Shown: one piece after another, positions 9,453-20,180 of the stretch
Position numbering within the stretch: the first letter of the stretch is position 1
Layout of the letters: each line of letters starts with the position of its first letter
Origin: Anadara kagoshimensis
Lineage: Eukaryota; Mollusca; Bivalvia; Arcoida; Arcidae
Direction: 5' to 3'
Length of the DNA: 64,000 nucleotides
Assembly: GCA_021292105.1 (NCBI GenBank)
Contig: CM037874.1
Coordinates: 35,080,185 to 35,144,184 of the forward strand
The notes under the pieces: generated by a model
Database searches by the model: none
What the model saw: the letters and a program-made list of their open reading frames with translations, nothing else
What the model was told of the DNA's origin: nothing
Position numbers and translations under genes: made by a program

Positions 9453-11660
9453 CTGAAATAAAAAAAGGATACAGAATTTAGTTGTATTAAAAATTCATGT
9501 CAAATAGATGTCAGTCCAAAGATTGGAATTAAAAATAGATTTAACTGTTTGTTTTAAATCATTTGAATCATCATGGCATTTTATGCTTAAATTATTTTGA
9601 CCACCTGGTTTCATGCAAATCATTAATTCACAGGTAAATACCTGGTAGGTCTAAATGTGAGCACCGCTGCAGTAGCTTAGTTGATAGAGTGGTCACTTCA
9701 TAAGTTGGAGGTTGTGGGTTCGAACCTCAACCACTTCTGACCAAAGACTTAAAAGTGGGTGGTGACTTTTCTTTTGCCAAGCACTGGGCATTATGAAATG
9801 AAAGTAATGGTTCTTTCAGATGGGGAATTAAAATAAATGACGTTCTGTGCCACAGTAGGTGCGGCACGATAAATAAACCCTGATAATGCATTCAGCCCAA
9901 TGCACAGGCAACATCTCGATATAAGTGAAATATTCTTGACTGGGATGTAAAACACCATTGCTCAACTCAACTAAACTCTAAATATGAACATATAGGTTAG
10001 ATTGAATGGAATAAAACAGAGTATAGTCAAGATTCTTTTATTTATTACAAGGCAGTCAGATTTTAGATGGCAGTAGAAGCTAGAGATAACCACCAAATTT
10101 ATCAAGTGAACTGACAAGCTTTCTCACTCTAGGTGTCCAAATGGGATTCAAACCTGTGCAGTGAGAGGTTGATTGATTGATTAAATTGGGGTTTTACATT
10201 TCAGTCAAAAAATATTTAACTTATATCCGGATCACCAGCTGTATGTGAAGTGGCAGAAATTTTTAACTTTGCAGTGCGCTCAGGACAATGTGTAGGGAAG
10301 GTGGGTTCTTTAGTTAACTGTGCCTTCCTTGGCATAGGGCATCAATTTTTAAGGTCTCTTTGAAGGACCCAGTGACTTTCATTTCTAAATGCCAAGTGTT
10401 TGGCGAAAGAACAGTCACTACCTCTTTTAAAATCTTGGTCAGATCCATCAGTGGTTCCAACCTATGGGCTCCCAAACACAGAGCAAACACTCTACCAACT
10501 GAGCTACAGGAGAGGTTATGCCGTGAATGGTGCTGTGATCTGCACGACGGGACTTTAGACCACATGTCACTCAGGCCCTTAAGTTGAAATTTAGTGGCGC
10601 TAAGCTAATCCTAGTGTGGTAAATAGTGGTATATACATGAGATATTACCTCACCTCAGCTATCCTCTTCCTGCCCGCTGGCACATATACATGAGATATAA
10701 CACAGCAATTTAATGACAGACTTTCTGGTCCAAATGTTTTAGCCTTGCAGTAAAGTGCTCACTCATTGCCATGAAAGAGTTCATCAGCAGAGGCTCTACA
10801 TAAGGAGGTGGATATTTTCTGGGATCCCCCCTCTCCATACTGTAACAAAGGTTCCTAGGTCTACTGAAGGGCTAATATAGATACCCACCAAGCAACTATT
10901 GTCAGCATTAATAATTCAACAAGATATATTTACAATTGGAATTGACCTTCTTTAGATGAACCTATATGTTTTTACTGGCATTCAATTCCTCTTGAATACA
11001 GTGTGGGGTCATGACCTCTGATTACGTAACGTTTAACTATTCGATTACGTCACAGAATGACATCTATTACGTCATGCATTTTTTTGATTGGTCAGCATCC
11101 AAGTCAACAACCGACGTAACTTTCCTTACTTGGAGCAAGGCTGTTTCATGAATCCCGTATGTTTGTCGGAATCTTGAATGAAATAAATTATTGTAGCGAT
11201 AAATTTATATTTCAGACATGCTATCAATATTTTTTATGATTGTAATTATAAGAAATAACATTCTATTTGAGTGTATTCATTCGGTATTATGAATGAGAGT
11301 TAGGAATAGCATTTTTAACATGAACTGCTTCACAGTTCATTGAATATGCTATTCCTGACTCTCATTCATAGATCCAATACCGAATGAATACACTCAAATA
11401 GAATGTTATTTCTTAATTGAAATAACATTAATTTTTTTTATGTAAAAAATGTGTTTTACCCGATTTTGTGTAAAATTAACTTGCTGGATTTCCTGAAATG
11501 CAGGTGGAGACGAGTGTGCTATCTGCTGGCCTTGGACATGGTGGTTAGGCTCTGGTTTTAACTCTTTAAATGCTTCAAAATTCCTCCTTGGTCTAATCGG
11601 TCTGATTTCGACAACGTCGTCTGACAAATTAATGGAATCGTCGTCACTTAATTCTGACAT
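8730..11660 (-). CDS. KCTD7/KCTD14-like BTB (T1) domain protein, two exons
   Basis: Exons: 11660-11460 (67 codons) and 9452-8730 (240 codons plus TGA), joined in phase 0, about 307 residues. KCTD proteins use a BTB/T1 domain to oligomerise and often serve as Cullin-3 adaptors or channel regulators. The BTB domain begins at IIALNVGGIKYMTRLSTL and continues with FSGRHAVDKDEYG, DSNGTLFGHILEFLR and EANYYGL. The C-terminal half keeps the KCTD7-like IGPWTT block and a terminal KFVYRLQF segment, and the length is close to vertebrate KCTD7 (about 290). The ATG at 11660 follows no other in-frame option and opens an acidic, Ser/Asp-rich N-terminus. The gene is divergent from the phosphatase at 12030. 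KCTD7 versus KCTD14 cannot be separated by eye. Confidence 0.85.
9662..9976 (+). mobile_element. tRNA-derived SINE, family A
   Basis: The head has a tRNA-like A box (GTAGCTTAGTTGATAGAGTG) and B box (GGTTCGAACC). The body follows with GCCAAGCACTGGGCATTATG, then ATATTCTTGACTGGGATGTA and an ACTCA-rich tail. It lies in the KCTD intron. Confidence 0.85.
10188..10516 (-). mobile_element. tRNA-derived SINE, family A, inverted
   Basis: The same body is read on the minus strand, ending at the tRNA-like head CTACCAACTGAGCTAC on plus. It lies about 210 bp from the forward copy at 9662 in the same intron, so the two form an inverted pair. Confidence 0.8.
11012..11125 (+). promoter_or_regulatory. cluster of ACGT-core (bZIP-like) motifs
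   Basis: GATTACGTAAC, GATTACGTCAC, ATTACGTCATG and CCGACGTAAC fall within about 100 bp, along with an inverted CCAAT (GATTGGTCA). They sit in KCTD intron 1, about 550 bp inside the gene. The function is inferred from motif density only. Confidence 0.3.
11251..11414 (+). mobile_element. near-perfect foldback MITE in KCTD intron 1
   Basis: The arms 11251-11311 and 11347-11414 are almost exact reverse complements (both outer ends carry AGAAATAACATTCTATTTGA). The loop carries its own small stem, ATGAACTG/CAGTTCAT. The element ends about 46 bp from the exon 1 donor. Confidence 0.8.
11460..11660 (-). CDS. KCTD-like gene, exon 1
   Basis: Encodes MSELSDDDSINLSDDVVEIR through TQNR, a low-complexity acidic lead like the variable N-termini of KCTD7 relatives. 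The donor CGG|GTAAAA lies at 11460/11459 and leaves phase 0, matching exon 2. Confidence 0.75.
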
Positions 11661-12029
11661 TGCTTATTAACAACAATTCTTATTTTTGCATAATCTTTAA
11701 CACTACTAAACTTCTTTTGTTTACAATCTGTCACCTTACAATGCGGCGGAAGTAACGAGCACCTGTCAAATTTTTGTTTTACAAAAACACAGATTTTTAA
11801 AACATCGGATAAAACATATAGATTGTGTTAATCTTCAATACATTTAGAAATTATATACCTAAAATTTCTCTGGTTGTATAAAATATTTTTAATTGATGAT
11901 ATAAGACGCAAGCATTTTTTGATCATTATCAAAATTCTATGTGTAATAAATGGGTTCATCCTATTTGTGCATGAATCTTTATTTTGGCAATTTAGCAGGC
12001 GGCAACTTCCGGTACCGGGTTTTTGCAAC
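11661..12029. promoter_or_regulatory. shared divergent promoter, KCTD-like and phosphatase genes
   Basis: Only about 370 bp separate the two start codons on opposite strands. Two ETS/GABP-like cores are present: CGGAAGT at 11747-11753 and ACTTCCGG at 12005-12012, the second probably in the phosphatase 5' UTR. No TATA box is obvious. The promoter role is inferred from position. Confidence 0.5.
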
Positions 12030-12627
12030 ATGGAAAAAGCTGAGAATAACAACCTATGCAAAATAGCATCTTTACCAAATCTCCGTACTTTATACCAGAC
12101 CCAGAAAAGTACAGGTTTAACCAAAGGTTTGCTGTACAGGTCTTCCAGACCAGATTTACTGACAGACGACGATTTGTCAAAATTTAAAGAATTGAAAATC
12201 AAGTGCATCATAGATTTCAGATCCAAATCTGACTATGAGCAATCGTCTGGTAGTAAAATTTTAGACCAGTATTATAAAATACACGGAGTTAAATTACCTA
12301 GACGTAGGAATTATAGACCTGGTGAACAAGTCAAATGTTTTGCAGTAGGACGTGGACGTTTCCCTTTGGTTGATAACACACAATTAGAAAATGGAGAAAA
12401 ACATTTTTTGATCAATTTCTTTACTAAAAGCTACATCTGGAATGTATTTAAGAGAGCACAGTGGTACATCAAGCTTATTTCACTGTTTGTGCTGGTATTT
12501 GATCTTATATTCCGTACTGGATATGTCAATTTTATAAGATTGTTTGCAAAATTTGTTATGAATCCAATGGGGCTCCCAGCTCAGTATTTAGACATCGTTG
12601 AAATGAGCCAAAGAAGCATTTGCACTG
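12030..12627 (+). CDS. phosphatase exon 1
   Basis: Encodes residues 1-199 plus one base, through MSQRSICT. The donor ACTG|GTAATA at 12627/12628 leaves phase 1. Confidence 0.8.
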
Positions 12628-13540
12628 GTAATAATTGTTTGTTTCATTTTTATATAATTTGTTTTGAGCATTAGTAGTTTCTAAAGCCCATATTTTGTTT
12701 CTAATATTATTGACAATTTGCTGAAACTTGTCGCAACTCAAGGCCACAGATTTGGGTTTTACATCCCAGTCAAGAATATTTCGCTTATATTGAGATGTCA
12801 ACAAATACAGGTTAGTGGCAGATATTTTTACCTTTGCAATGCCCTCTGAGCAAGGTGCATGAAGGGTTTTTTTAATGCGGTAATACTGAATAGCGTCTAG
12901 AACGATTTAAAGCACTTTATCGTTAAAAAAGGTGGAGTCTAGAAAAAACATGTAATATATGTATATAATATCTATAATTTAAAATAAAAAAATTATATAA
13001 ATCTGATGAATATTAAGGCGAAAAACTTAATTTTTATTTTCGAGTCTAGAAACTACTAGAACGGTTTGAGACAGTTTGCCGTCTAGATCCAGTCTAGAAC
13101 GATTTAAAGCACTTTATCGTAAAAAAGGTGGAGTCTAGAAAAACATATAATATATGTATTATATATAATATATAATATTTATTATTTTAAAAAAATTATA
13201 TAAATCTGATGAATATTAAGGCGAAAAAGTTGATATTTTCATTTACGGGTTTAGAAATTACTAGAACAGTTTGAGGCAGTTTGCCGTCTAGATCCAGTAT
13301 AGAAGAACTCAAAGAAAACTATCTATAAGAAAAAATAAAACGCATCTTACAATATGTAATTTTGTTCAGGTCTATTGTGAAAAAAATAATTAAATGTATA
13401 ATTGGGTAATAAAACGACTTGTGCATAACGGAATCTGCGCGACAGCTAATAATCGAAAAATCGTGTACCTAAAGAAAGAGAACTCTTCCTTATTCACGTA
13501 AAAACTTTATCAATCTTTTAATAAATGCCAATGAAGAATA

Positions 13541-13583
<43 letters not shown>

Positions 13584-16500
13584 AATTCGTTACATTATTT
13601 TGATTTTATGAAAAAGATAACTCAAGATAAATTCTAACATGTATACTGTAAAAATGTATTAGTTGAGCTTTATATAATAGGTCAGACTGCCTTGGGGCAT
13701 GAAAGGATTATTCGTTAATACCTTAAATCAATGTACTGAACGGATTAACGGCACATGCCGAACGTGTCAGGTTGATTGCTAATTAATTACCTGCTGCGAC
13801 TACACTATTGTCCAACTTGTATCCTTGTGAGATAAGTAAGCACGCAATTGTTAATTTTCAATCTGACATATACTAACATTTGGCATACACAGAAGCAAAG
13901 ATATTCGTTTGCTAAAGATATATGTAAAGATATTTTTCAATGTAAAAACTTATTAATTAAATTAGGTTTAGGCGTATCTTTGCAACATATTTGATGTTTT
14001 GGGATTCATTTAAGTTAGACAACACAAATGAGAGAGGGAGAGAGAGAGGTGTAGATGTAATTTAATAATAAGAGAGAGAGAGAGAGAGAGAGAGTAGACG
14101 TAAGTTAATAATAGAGACAGAGAGTAGACATAAGTTAATAATGATATAGAGAAAGGGTAGACGTAAGTTAAGAGAGAGAGAGAGAGAGGTTTTTTCTAGA
14201 CTCCACCTTTTTTTACGATAAAGTGCTTTAAATCGTTCTAGACTGGATCTAGACGGCAAACTGTCTCAAACCGTTCTTGTATAATTTCTAGACTCGTAAA
14301 TAAAAATTAAGTTTTTTCGCCTTAATATTCGTCATATCTATATAATTTTTTTTTTAAATAAGAGATATTATATACATATATTATATGTTTTTTCTAGACT
14401 CCACCTTTTTTTACGATAAAGTGCTTTAAATCGTTCTAGACTGTATGTAGACGGCAAACTGTCTCAAACCGTTCTTGTATAATTTCTAGACTCGTAAATA
14501 AAATTTGCGCCTTAATATTCGTCATATCTATATTTTTTTTTTAAATAATAGATATTATATACATATATTATATGTTTTTTCTAGACTCCACCTTTTTTTA
14601 CGATAAAGTGCTTTAAATCGTTCTAGACTGGATCTAGACGGCAAACTGTCTCAAACCGTTCTTGTATAATTTCTAGACTCGTAAATAAAAATTAAGTTTT
14701 TCGCCTTAATATTCGTCATATCTATATAATTTTTTTTTTAAAATAAGAGATATTATATACATATATTATATGTTTTTTCTAGACTCCACCTTTTTTTATG
14801 ATAAAGTGCTTTAAATCGTTCTAGACTCGTCTAGACTCTTCTAGACTCGTCTAGACGCTATTCAGCAATACCCTTTTTAATGTAACATGTGACATCAGAT
14901 TTTAAGGTTTCTTCCAAAGGACCAGTGACTTATTTCTAAATGCTGAGAGTTTAGCAAAAGAAAAGTCACTACCTATTTTCAAATATTTGTCAGACTTCAG
15001 TTTGGATTCAAACACAGATTTCCCATACACAAATCAAAAACTCTATCAACCATAGTGAAACTTTCTCATATTTTACTAAATATTATTTTCTTATTTAATA
15101 TAATTATAATTTTAGCTTTGAAGCTATTGGCTGATAAAAACAACATACCAGCATTGATAAACTGTGCTCATGGAAAAGACAGAACAGGGATTGTTGCCGC
15201 TTTAGTCTTATCTGTGATGGGGGAATCTGAAGATGACATTGTGGAGGATTACACACTTTCATCTGTAAGGAAAAATATTATTTGTCAGCGCATGACTACA
15301 TTCCCATTCCTGGTACCCTAAATTTTGCTGATATTAGTTGTCAATGGCTATTTTGGGTACCATACCCAAAATCTCCTTTGGCTACTAATATCTGCAAAAT
15401 TCTTTATTTGAAAATAGCAAATTAGTGAAAAATTTCTTTTAAACAGGACTATATTTTTCACAAATTTTAGACATGTGGCTACTAATAATTTTAAACTTGT
15501 GGAAATCTAGGCATGAGAAAATGGGGCTATCACATTTTTTATCGGAATTCATTTTCTTAAGAATTGAAAGAACCCGGGGCAAAAACATAAACAATTGAAA
15601 ATAAGTTGTTAAAAATGTTATAATTTGAAGTTAATTTGAAACCACTTCTGTCAGTATTTTAATGGAAATTTTCTTTGTGTCAAAAGTTTTATTGCAAAAA
15701 TTCAAGGTTATTTACAATACATTATTTGATCCTTCTTGTCAAGTTGTCATAGATATTTTGTATTAAGCACTGAATCTTTTATCTTTTGGAATTACTTGCA
15801 TGCTGTCTGACACAAGAATTCTGTCAAACAATTTGTATGAACATAGAACTGGACTCATTTATTTTCTAAATGGCATCCAAAAAAACTCAAATTTTTGAAA
15901 AGTTGTGTAAACCCTGCTAGGGCATACCTGTACTCATTCTTTAAATGGCAATCTTAATATATCAGGGCTCAAAATAAGGGTGAAGTTTGGCAATATCTTC
16001 ACCTTGTTTAAAAAACTTCGCCCTCAACTATCCTAAAAGCGAAGTTTTAATCTCACTAATTTTGACAAGTTTAATTTACCCCTGAGGAGCCTCTACCTAT
16101 TACACATTCAGGTAACTTGTAATATATCCTGATGTTTTAATTCGATAATTAGCCACACTTGAGGTCACAAATGCACATTATGGATTTATCAACCTTTTGA
16201 TTGATGTGATTAACAGTCATCCTGATGAAGAATGTCAGATATTTGCTATTAAACTATATCTTTATGATTTTATTTAAGATTGGTTTAGAACCTGTTAAAG
16301 ATAGAGTACATAAGGAAATAGTTCAGAAGTATCACTGGGACGAATCATTTACAAAAGCTAAACCAGATACAATGAGAAATATGCTGCAGTATATACGATC
16401 TAGGTAAGTACCAGTCTATGGAATTATAAATTTTGCAAAACCAATTGTCCTTTTTGATAAATGGAAGTATAACACAGGGTTTGCATATGAATGAAAGTAA

Positions 16501-18161
16501 CACAAACAGTGTCTTCAGGTTCTGTTTATTCGACGGCTTGTAGATTTAATAAATAATACAAAAAGTCAGATGTTCCTTATATGATGAATCATATGTGTTG
16601 TTAGGTTGATGATTCGTTGTTTAATGAGATTAGTAGAGAGTTTCATGCAAGAAGAAAATTCGTGAGCGATACCAGAATGCAACAGATTTTGTGCGTGATT
16701 ATAGAACCGTGAATAACATATATAAGTAAACAAATACACATGGACAAAGATATGTCACAACACAGTACACATGTTCACTATACACAAGGTCACACTAAGC
16801 AATACACAAAAACGTACATAAAACAAAGATTTACAGACTACGGACAGAAAACAGATTTTAATACTAAAATATATGATAATATGCAATATGGGAAACCTGG
16901 GTTACAAAATAGATTTAAATAAGTTACTATCATCTATGTCTAATTATATATGAGACAAGCCGGAATATGATGATTGCTTCAGGGCTTTGAACTTTTGAAC
17001 TTAAACTTGGTGGTCCAGATAAAATCTGATGATCTAGAAGCTTGCATTTGGGATAAAGACGAACAAAGATTGTCTTGTAACAAACATCTTTGTAGTGGTA
17101 AAGTTCCCTACCCTATTCATATAGCCTTATGATCTCATATTAACGAAGGGTTCTCAGTGCAAAAGACCACTGCAGTAGCTCAGTTTGGTAGAGTGCTTGC
17201 TCAGTAAGTGGGAGGTCATGGGTTTGAACCCCCGACCAGGTCTGACCCAAGACTTGAAAGTGAGTAGTGGCTGCTCTTGCACTTAGCATTACGAAATGAA
17301 AGTCGCGGTTCTTTTGGATGGGAACTTAAAATAAATGAGGTTCCGTGTCACGATAGGCATATAAAGAACCCTGCTGTATAATGTCATCCATGCAAGGCAC
17401 AGGCAAAATTTCTGCACCTTCGCCTATAGCTGACGGTGTCTCAATATAAGTGAAATATTCTTGACTGGGATGTTAAACACCATTACTCAAATCATCTCTC
17501 CTCAGTGCCAAGTAGTCAAAAGCATATGTTTATGGATAACAGTGCTTGTCACTGCCTAGGTTTGAATCCCACTGGGCAGATCCTAGTGTGAGAAAGTTTA
17601 TTAGTTAAAAGCCAGTGTTTTCCTCAAGTCATTCTATTTTTATTCAAACAATTCCTTAATTTAACATCTGAATGTTAGTGAGAAAATCTTAACTGGGGCA
17701 CATAGAATGCCAATACTCCACTTCCCTGTACTACACTCCAAATGTTTTTAGCATTTCATTTAGAACTACACCCAAAGAAGGTTGAAAGTCAACCAAGCTC
17801 TTAAGTTAACATATGTCTTTCCATGTCTAGCATGATCTTATTTCAATGCGGCCCACAGTATTTTCGCAATCTAATTGTTGGTTATTCTTCGGCAATATTA
17901 TAACACAAGTTTACGAAATTCTTACTGTAAGAATATTAGACACATAGCTCTTGTTTTTGCTTTTCTTTTGATATAGAGCCATGTATTGCTGCAGCAATGT
18001 TGATGAGGCTTTAAACAATAATTCTTTCATTCTTTTTATACAGATATGGCTCTTTAGAGAACTACTTAGAGTATATAGGATTTGGACCAGAAGAACAAGA
18101 GAAACTTAGAGCAAATCTTGGACAAAGTCCACTTCAAGGAGAAGATGAATTAACTGATTAA
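12030..18161 (+). CDS. PF13350-type tyrosine/lipid phosphatase, four exons
   Basis: Exons: 12030-12627, 15116-15264, 16279-16403 and 18044-18161; all phases match (1, 0, 2), giving 329 residues. It belongs to the Y_phosphatase3 family, the group that includes bacterial secreted PTPs such as mycobacterial PtpB and fungal/animal relatives. Visible features: LYRSSRPD at about 35-42, the CIIDFRS strand-loop at 59-65 (family N-terminal signature), and the catalytic CX5R loop NCAHGKDRTG with Cys216 and Arg222. Residues 147-163 form a strongly hydrophobic run (IKLISLFVLVFDLIF), which could be a membrane-associating insertion or a buried helix. Substrate (phosphotyrosine or phosphoinositide) cannot be told from sequence. 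The ATG at 12030 lies just after an ETS-like site and gives the N-terminus expected for the family. Confidence 0.85.
12753..12868 (-). mobile_element. SINE family A, inverted, 3' part of a copy split by a foldback element
   Basis: TTTACATCCCAGTCAAGAAT and the following sequence match the 3' body of family A on the minus strand. The rest resumes at 14883-15056 after the foldback transposon. Confidence 0.75.
13541..13583 (+). repeat. AAAT microsatellite
   Basis: About ten perfect AAAT units in the loop of the foldback element. Confidence 0.9.
14033..14188 (+). repeat. GA microsatellite with ~40-bp spaced blocks
   Basis: Four GA-rich blocks alternate with TAGACGTAAGTTAATAATAG-like units, a small degenerate tandem repeat inside the foldback loop. 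Confidence 0.8.
14883..15056 (-). mobile_element. SINE family A, inverted, 5' part of the split copy
   Basis: Contains AAAGGACCAGTGACTTATTT and AAACTCTATCAACCATAG, the inverted body and tRNA-like head. Together with 12753-12868 it reconstitutes one SINE into which the foldback element jumped. Confidence 0.7.
15116..15264 (+). CDS. phosphatase exon 2 (catalytic loop)
   Basis: Acceptor TTTTAG ends at 15115. The exon encodes ALKLLADKNNIPALINCAHG and on through the CX5R Arg, ending at DYTLSS with donor GTAAGG (phase 0). Confidence 0.88.
15265..16278 (+). other. phosphatase intron 2, nothing recognised
   Basis: AT-rich intron without clear repeat termini or coding signal. Confidence 0.7.
16279..16403 (+). 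CDS. phosphatase exon 3
   Basis: Encodes IGLEPVKDRVHKEIVQKYHW onward to MLQYIRS. Acceptor ATTTAAG, donor AG|GTAAGT, phase 0 in and phase 2 out. Confidence 0.85.
17166..17490 (+). mobile_element. SINE family A, near full length
   Basis: Head GCAGTAGCTCAGTTTGGTAG, B-box region GGGTTTGAACCC, body and the 3' TTGACTGGGATGTTAAACAC are all present. Located in phosphatase intron 3. Confidence 0.85.
17505..17720 (+). mobile_element. SINE family B fragment
   Basis: GTTTGAATCCCACTGGGCAG and GTGTGAGAAAGTTTATTAGT match copies at 30072, 44030, 49084 and 59909, which start with a type-II (Leu/Ser-like) tRNA head. This copy lacks a clear head. Confidence 0.6.
18044..18161 (+). CDS. phosphatase exon 4 and stop
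   Basis: Encodes YGSLENYLEYIGFGPEEQEK and a short acidic tail ending ELTD-TAA. Acceptor TTTATACAG; phase 2 in. Confidence 0.85.
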
Positions 18162-18896
18162 TACATGTACTTACATAGTTAGAATAAGGATTGATTTTAC
18201 TTTTTAGTGCTGTAAATTAAGTGATTTTCTTTTGCTGTAAAACCACTAATTTTTAGGGCAGTGGGGATTAAATTGGGTTATTTTTGTGGGTTAGTAAATG
18301 TCTACCCAATGTTCAATCTAGAATTATTTAGATAGGCCATTTTCAAGAATTTTCATCTAAAACGCCATACATCAATATTTTTCCATTCATGTAATGTTAA
18401 ATATAGCCCACAAAAACCTTAACAATGAAGTCATTAGACAAAATAAGGGATCAATAGCCCCATGGCACCTTTTAGAATGAACCCTGCCTACCTACCTAAT
18501 CATCTTTGTGCTGGGCTGTCACCAGCTCTGGAAAAGGTTTCTATAGCATCAAATTTTTATATGACGATGTTGCTAGTCCTACACAAAACTCTGCTCCTTT
18601 CTCATGTGGGGCTTGGAACCTGAACACGAGGGGTTAATACCATAAATGCAACATATACAGCTTATATAAGTATTATACTCTACCGGTACTTTGTAAATAC
18701 TTTAAGATACCCTCTCACAGAAAATACAACCATGGCAATATTGATACATCTTTCTATGAATAATTAGTTTAAATGACAAAAAATCAGTAGTTGTCACATT
18801 CATTATTCACCTGTATAATATTCTGGGAGCATAACTTTATATAAACTTATAATTTTTTATTGGATTGTTTTACACATTATATTATTGTTGTTACAA
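18162..18896. other. intergenic DNA downstream of the phosphatase
   Basis: It holds the phosphatase 3' UTR region. A segment of about 110 bp (18770-18885) is duplicated at about 19545-19655 on the far side of a TIR element; the two copies share the block GTATAATATTCTGGGAGCAT. Confidence 0.5.
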
Positions 18897-18897
18897 A

Positions 18898-19531
18898 TTT
18901 ACCATAATCCTTCTAAGTTTTTGGCCCCTGTATATTATCAGACACCCTATGGGGTTTGCTGCTGTACTATGTGATCAACAAACACCCCTTAACATTTTTG
19001 TGGGACATATTGGAAAATGTTTATACTGAATTTCTGGAACAATATTATTATTTTACTGGAAAACATGAATGGATATGATTTCATACCCAATGGAAAAAAA
19101 TGTTCCGCACAAATGTAAGGGGTATCACATGGTACAGCAGTGAATGAATCCTAATTTAATCTTCCCTTATTTCAAATAGCAATTTTTTGCCTCTAAATCT
19201 GGACATGATTTTGTTGGAACTCGTCTGGAGCAATACAAGGTGCTTACCTACCATAAGGATTAAATAAAAACACAAAGAAACATTGTTACTTTTAATTTAC
19301 ATTGTAAATAATAGGAAAGAACTCGACAATCAACAGACTGCATTGGGAGATTTATTATTACATGTGTTTTAATTTTGAAAGACTCCAAAAGGATCCAACA
19401 ACTTTAACACTTTATTATTGGTTAATTTTAATTTACAGTAAAATTCTGTTGTTCTTGTGTGAGGGACTGTAATTGACATGGAAATTGAAATGATTAAAAT
19501 CTACCCAAAAGTTTAGAAGGATTATGGTAAT
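18898..19531. mobile_element. non-autonomous TIR transposon
   Basis: TTACCATAATCCTTCTAAGT at the left is exactly inverted at the right (ACTTAGAAGGATTATGGTAA, with one mismatch in this copy). The interior shares blocks with 22500-22760 (for example ATCACATGGTA), so the family is dispersed. Confidence 0.7.
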
Positions 19532-19679
19532 ATAAATCATTAGTTTGAATGAGACAAAAATCAATAGTTGTCGCCTTCATTATCTCACTTGTATAATATT
19601 CTGGGAGCATTACACTTTATATAAACTTACAAAGATGTTATTGAATTTTTCTACATTTTATTTTTTTGTTAAAAATTGG

Positions 19680-19927
19680 TATAGACAAACAACATTGACC
19701 TGTCCGTTTGACCTTTCATTAGGAATATTCATATAGGAGGGTCCGCCCAATACATTGGTAGCGTCAGGATTCGCAGTTAATACATATGCACATTGTCCAT
19801 GATTAGTGCTCACATCATATAGCTATAGATGAAATAAACATGCCTGAACCCTATTGCTTAAATCTACCCGTCCATAATGAATATTTAAATCAAAGGTCAA
19901 GCTAACTGGTCAATGTTGTTTACCTAT
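19680..19927. mobile_element. MITE, 'CAACATTGACC' family
   Basis: Left end ATAGACAAACAACATTGACC, right end GGTCAATGTTGTTTACCTAT. Copies with the same ends lie at 20847-21102, 27294-27834 (expanded) and 63599-63823. The 8-15 bp just inside the tips (GACCTTTCATT) are also inverted. Confidence 0.75.
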
Positions 19928-19983
19928 ATAATTATAATTTATTTTTCTATAATTGTTATTGTTTAAGATAATTGTTTGTTTTT

Positions 19984-20180
19984 AGCTCACCCGAGCCAAA
20001 GGGTCAGATAAATTGTACTAATGGCCAACCGTTTGCTGTGCATGACCTGTTCTGTGCCATCTGTTTGTTAACTACCAGACCACATTAAATGATATTTGGT
20101 AGTAATCATGTCTAGGTGAAGGGATTTCAGATTTGCACAAATGAAGGAGTTATATCTCCTTCAGGCCCTGTAAAAAGACA
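19984..20180 (-). mobile_element. decayed Helitron-like 3' end (?)
   Basis: TTTTTAGCTCACCCGAGCCA on plus is, on minus, a degenerate version of the terminal hairpin plus GAGCTAA seen in the elements at 39928, 45834 and 22848. The remainder is too diverged to bound. Confidence 0.35.

Larger units (their letters stand above)
12878..14873. mobile_element. foldback (Mutator-like?) transposon with 9-bp target duplication
   Basis: The element is 1996 bp, bounded by TTTTTAATG at 12869-12877 and 14874-14882. Termini are inverted: CTGAATAGCGTCTAGA on the left and TCTAGACGCTATTCAG on the right. The left arm (about 12878-13310) carries about two subrepeats and the right arm (about 14187-14873) three or more, each about 180-190 bp with TCTAGA, AAAGCACTTTATCG and ATTAAGGCGAAAAA blocks. 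The loop 13311-14186 is non-coding and includes AAAT and GA microsatellites. No transposase is seen. A 9-bp duplication suits Mutator-like elements, but the superfamily is inference. Confidence 0.8.

Noticed and set aside
10314-10587. Overlapping open frames on both strands
   Set aside because: Both lie in an inverted SINE A copy; identical bodies elsewhere are not open.
14062-14259. Open frame on minus over GA repeats
   Set aside because: Low-complexity Ser-Leu translation of a GA/CT tract within a transposon loop.
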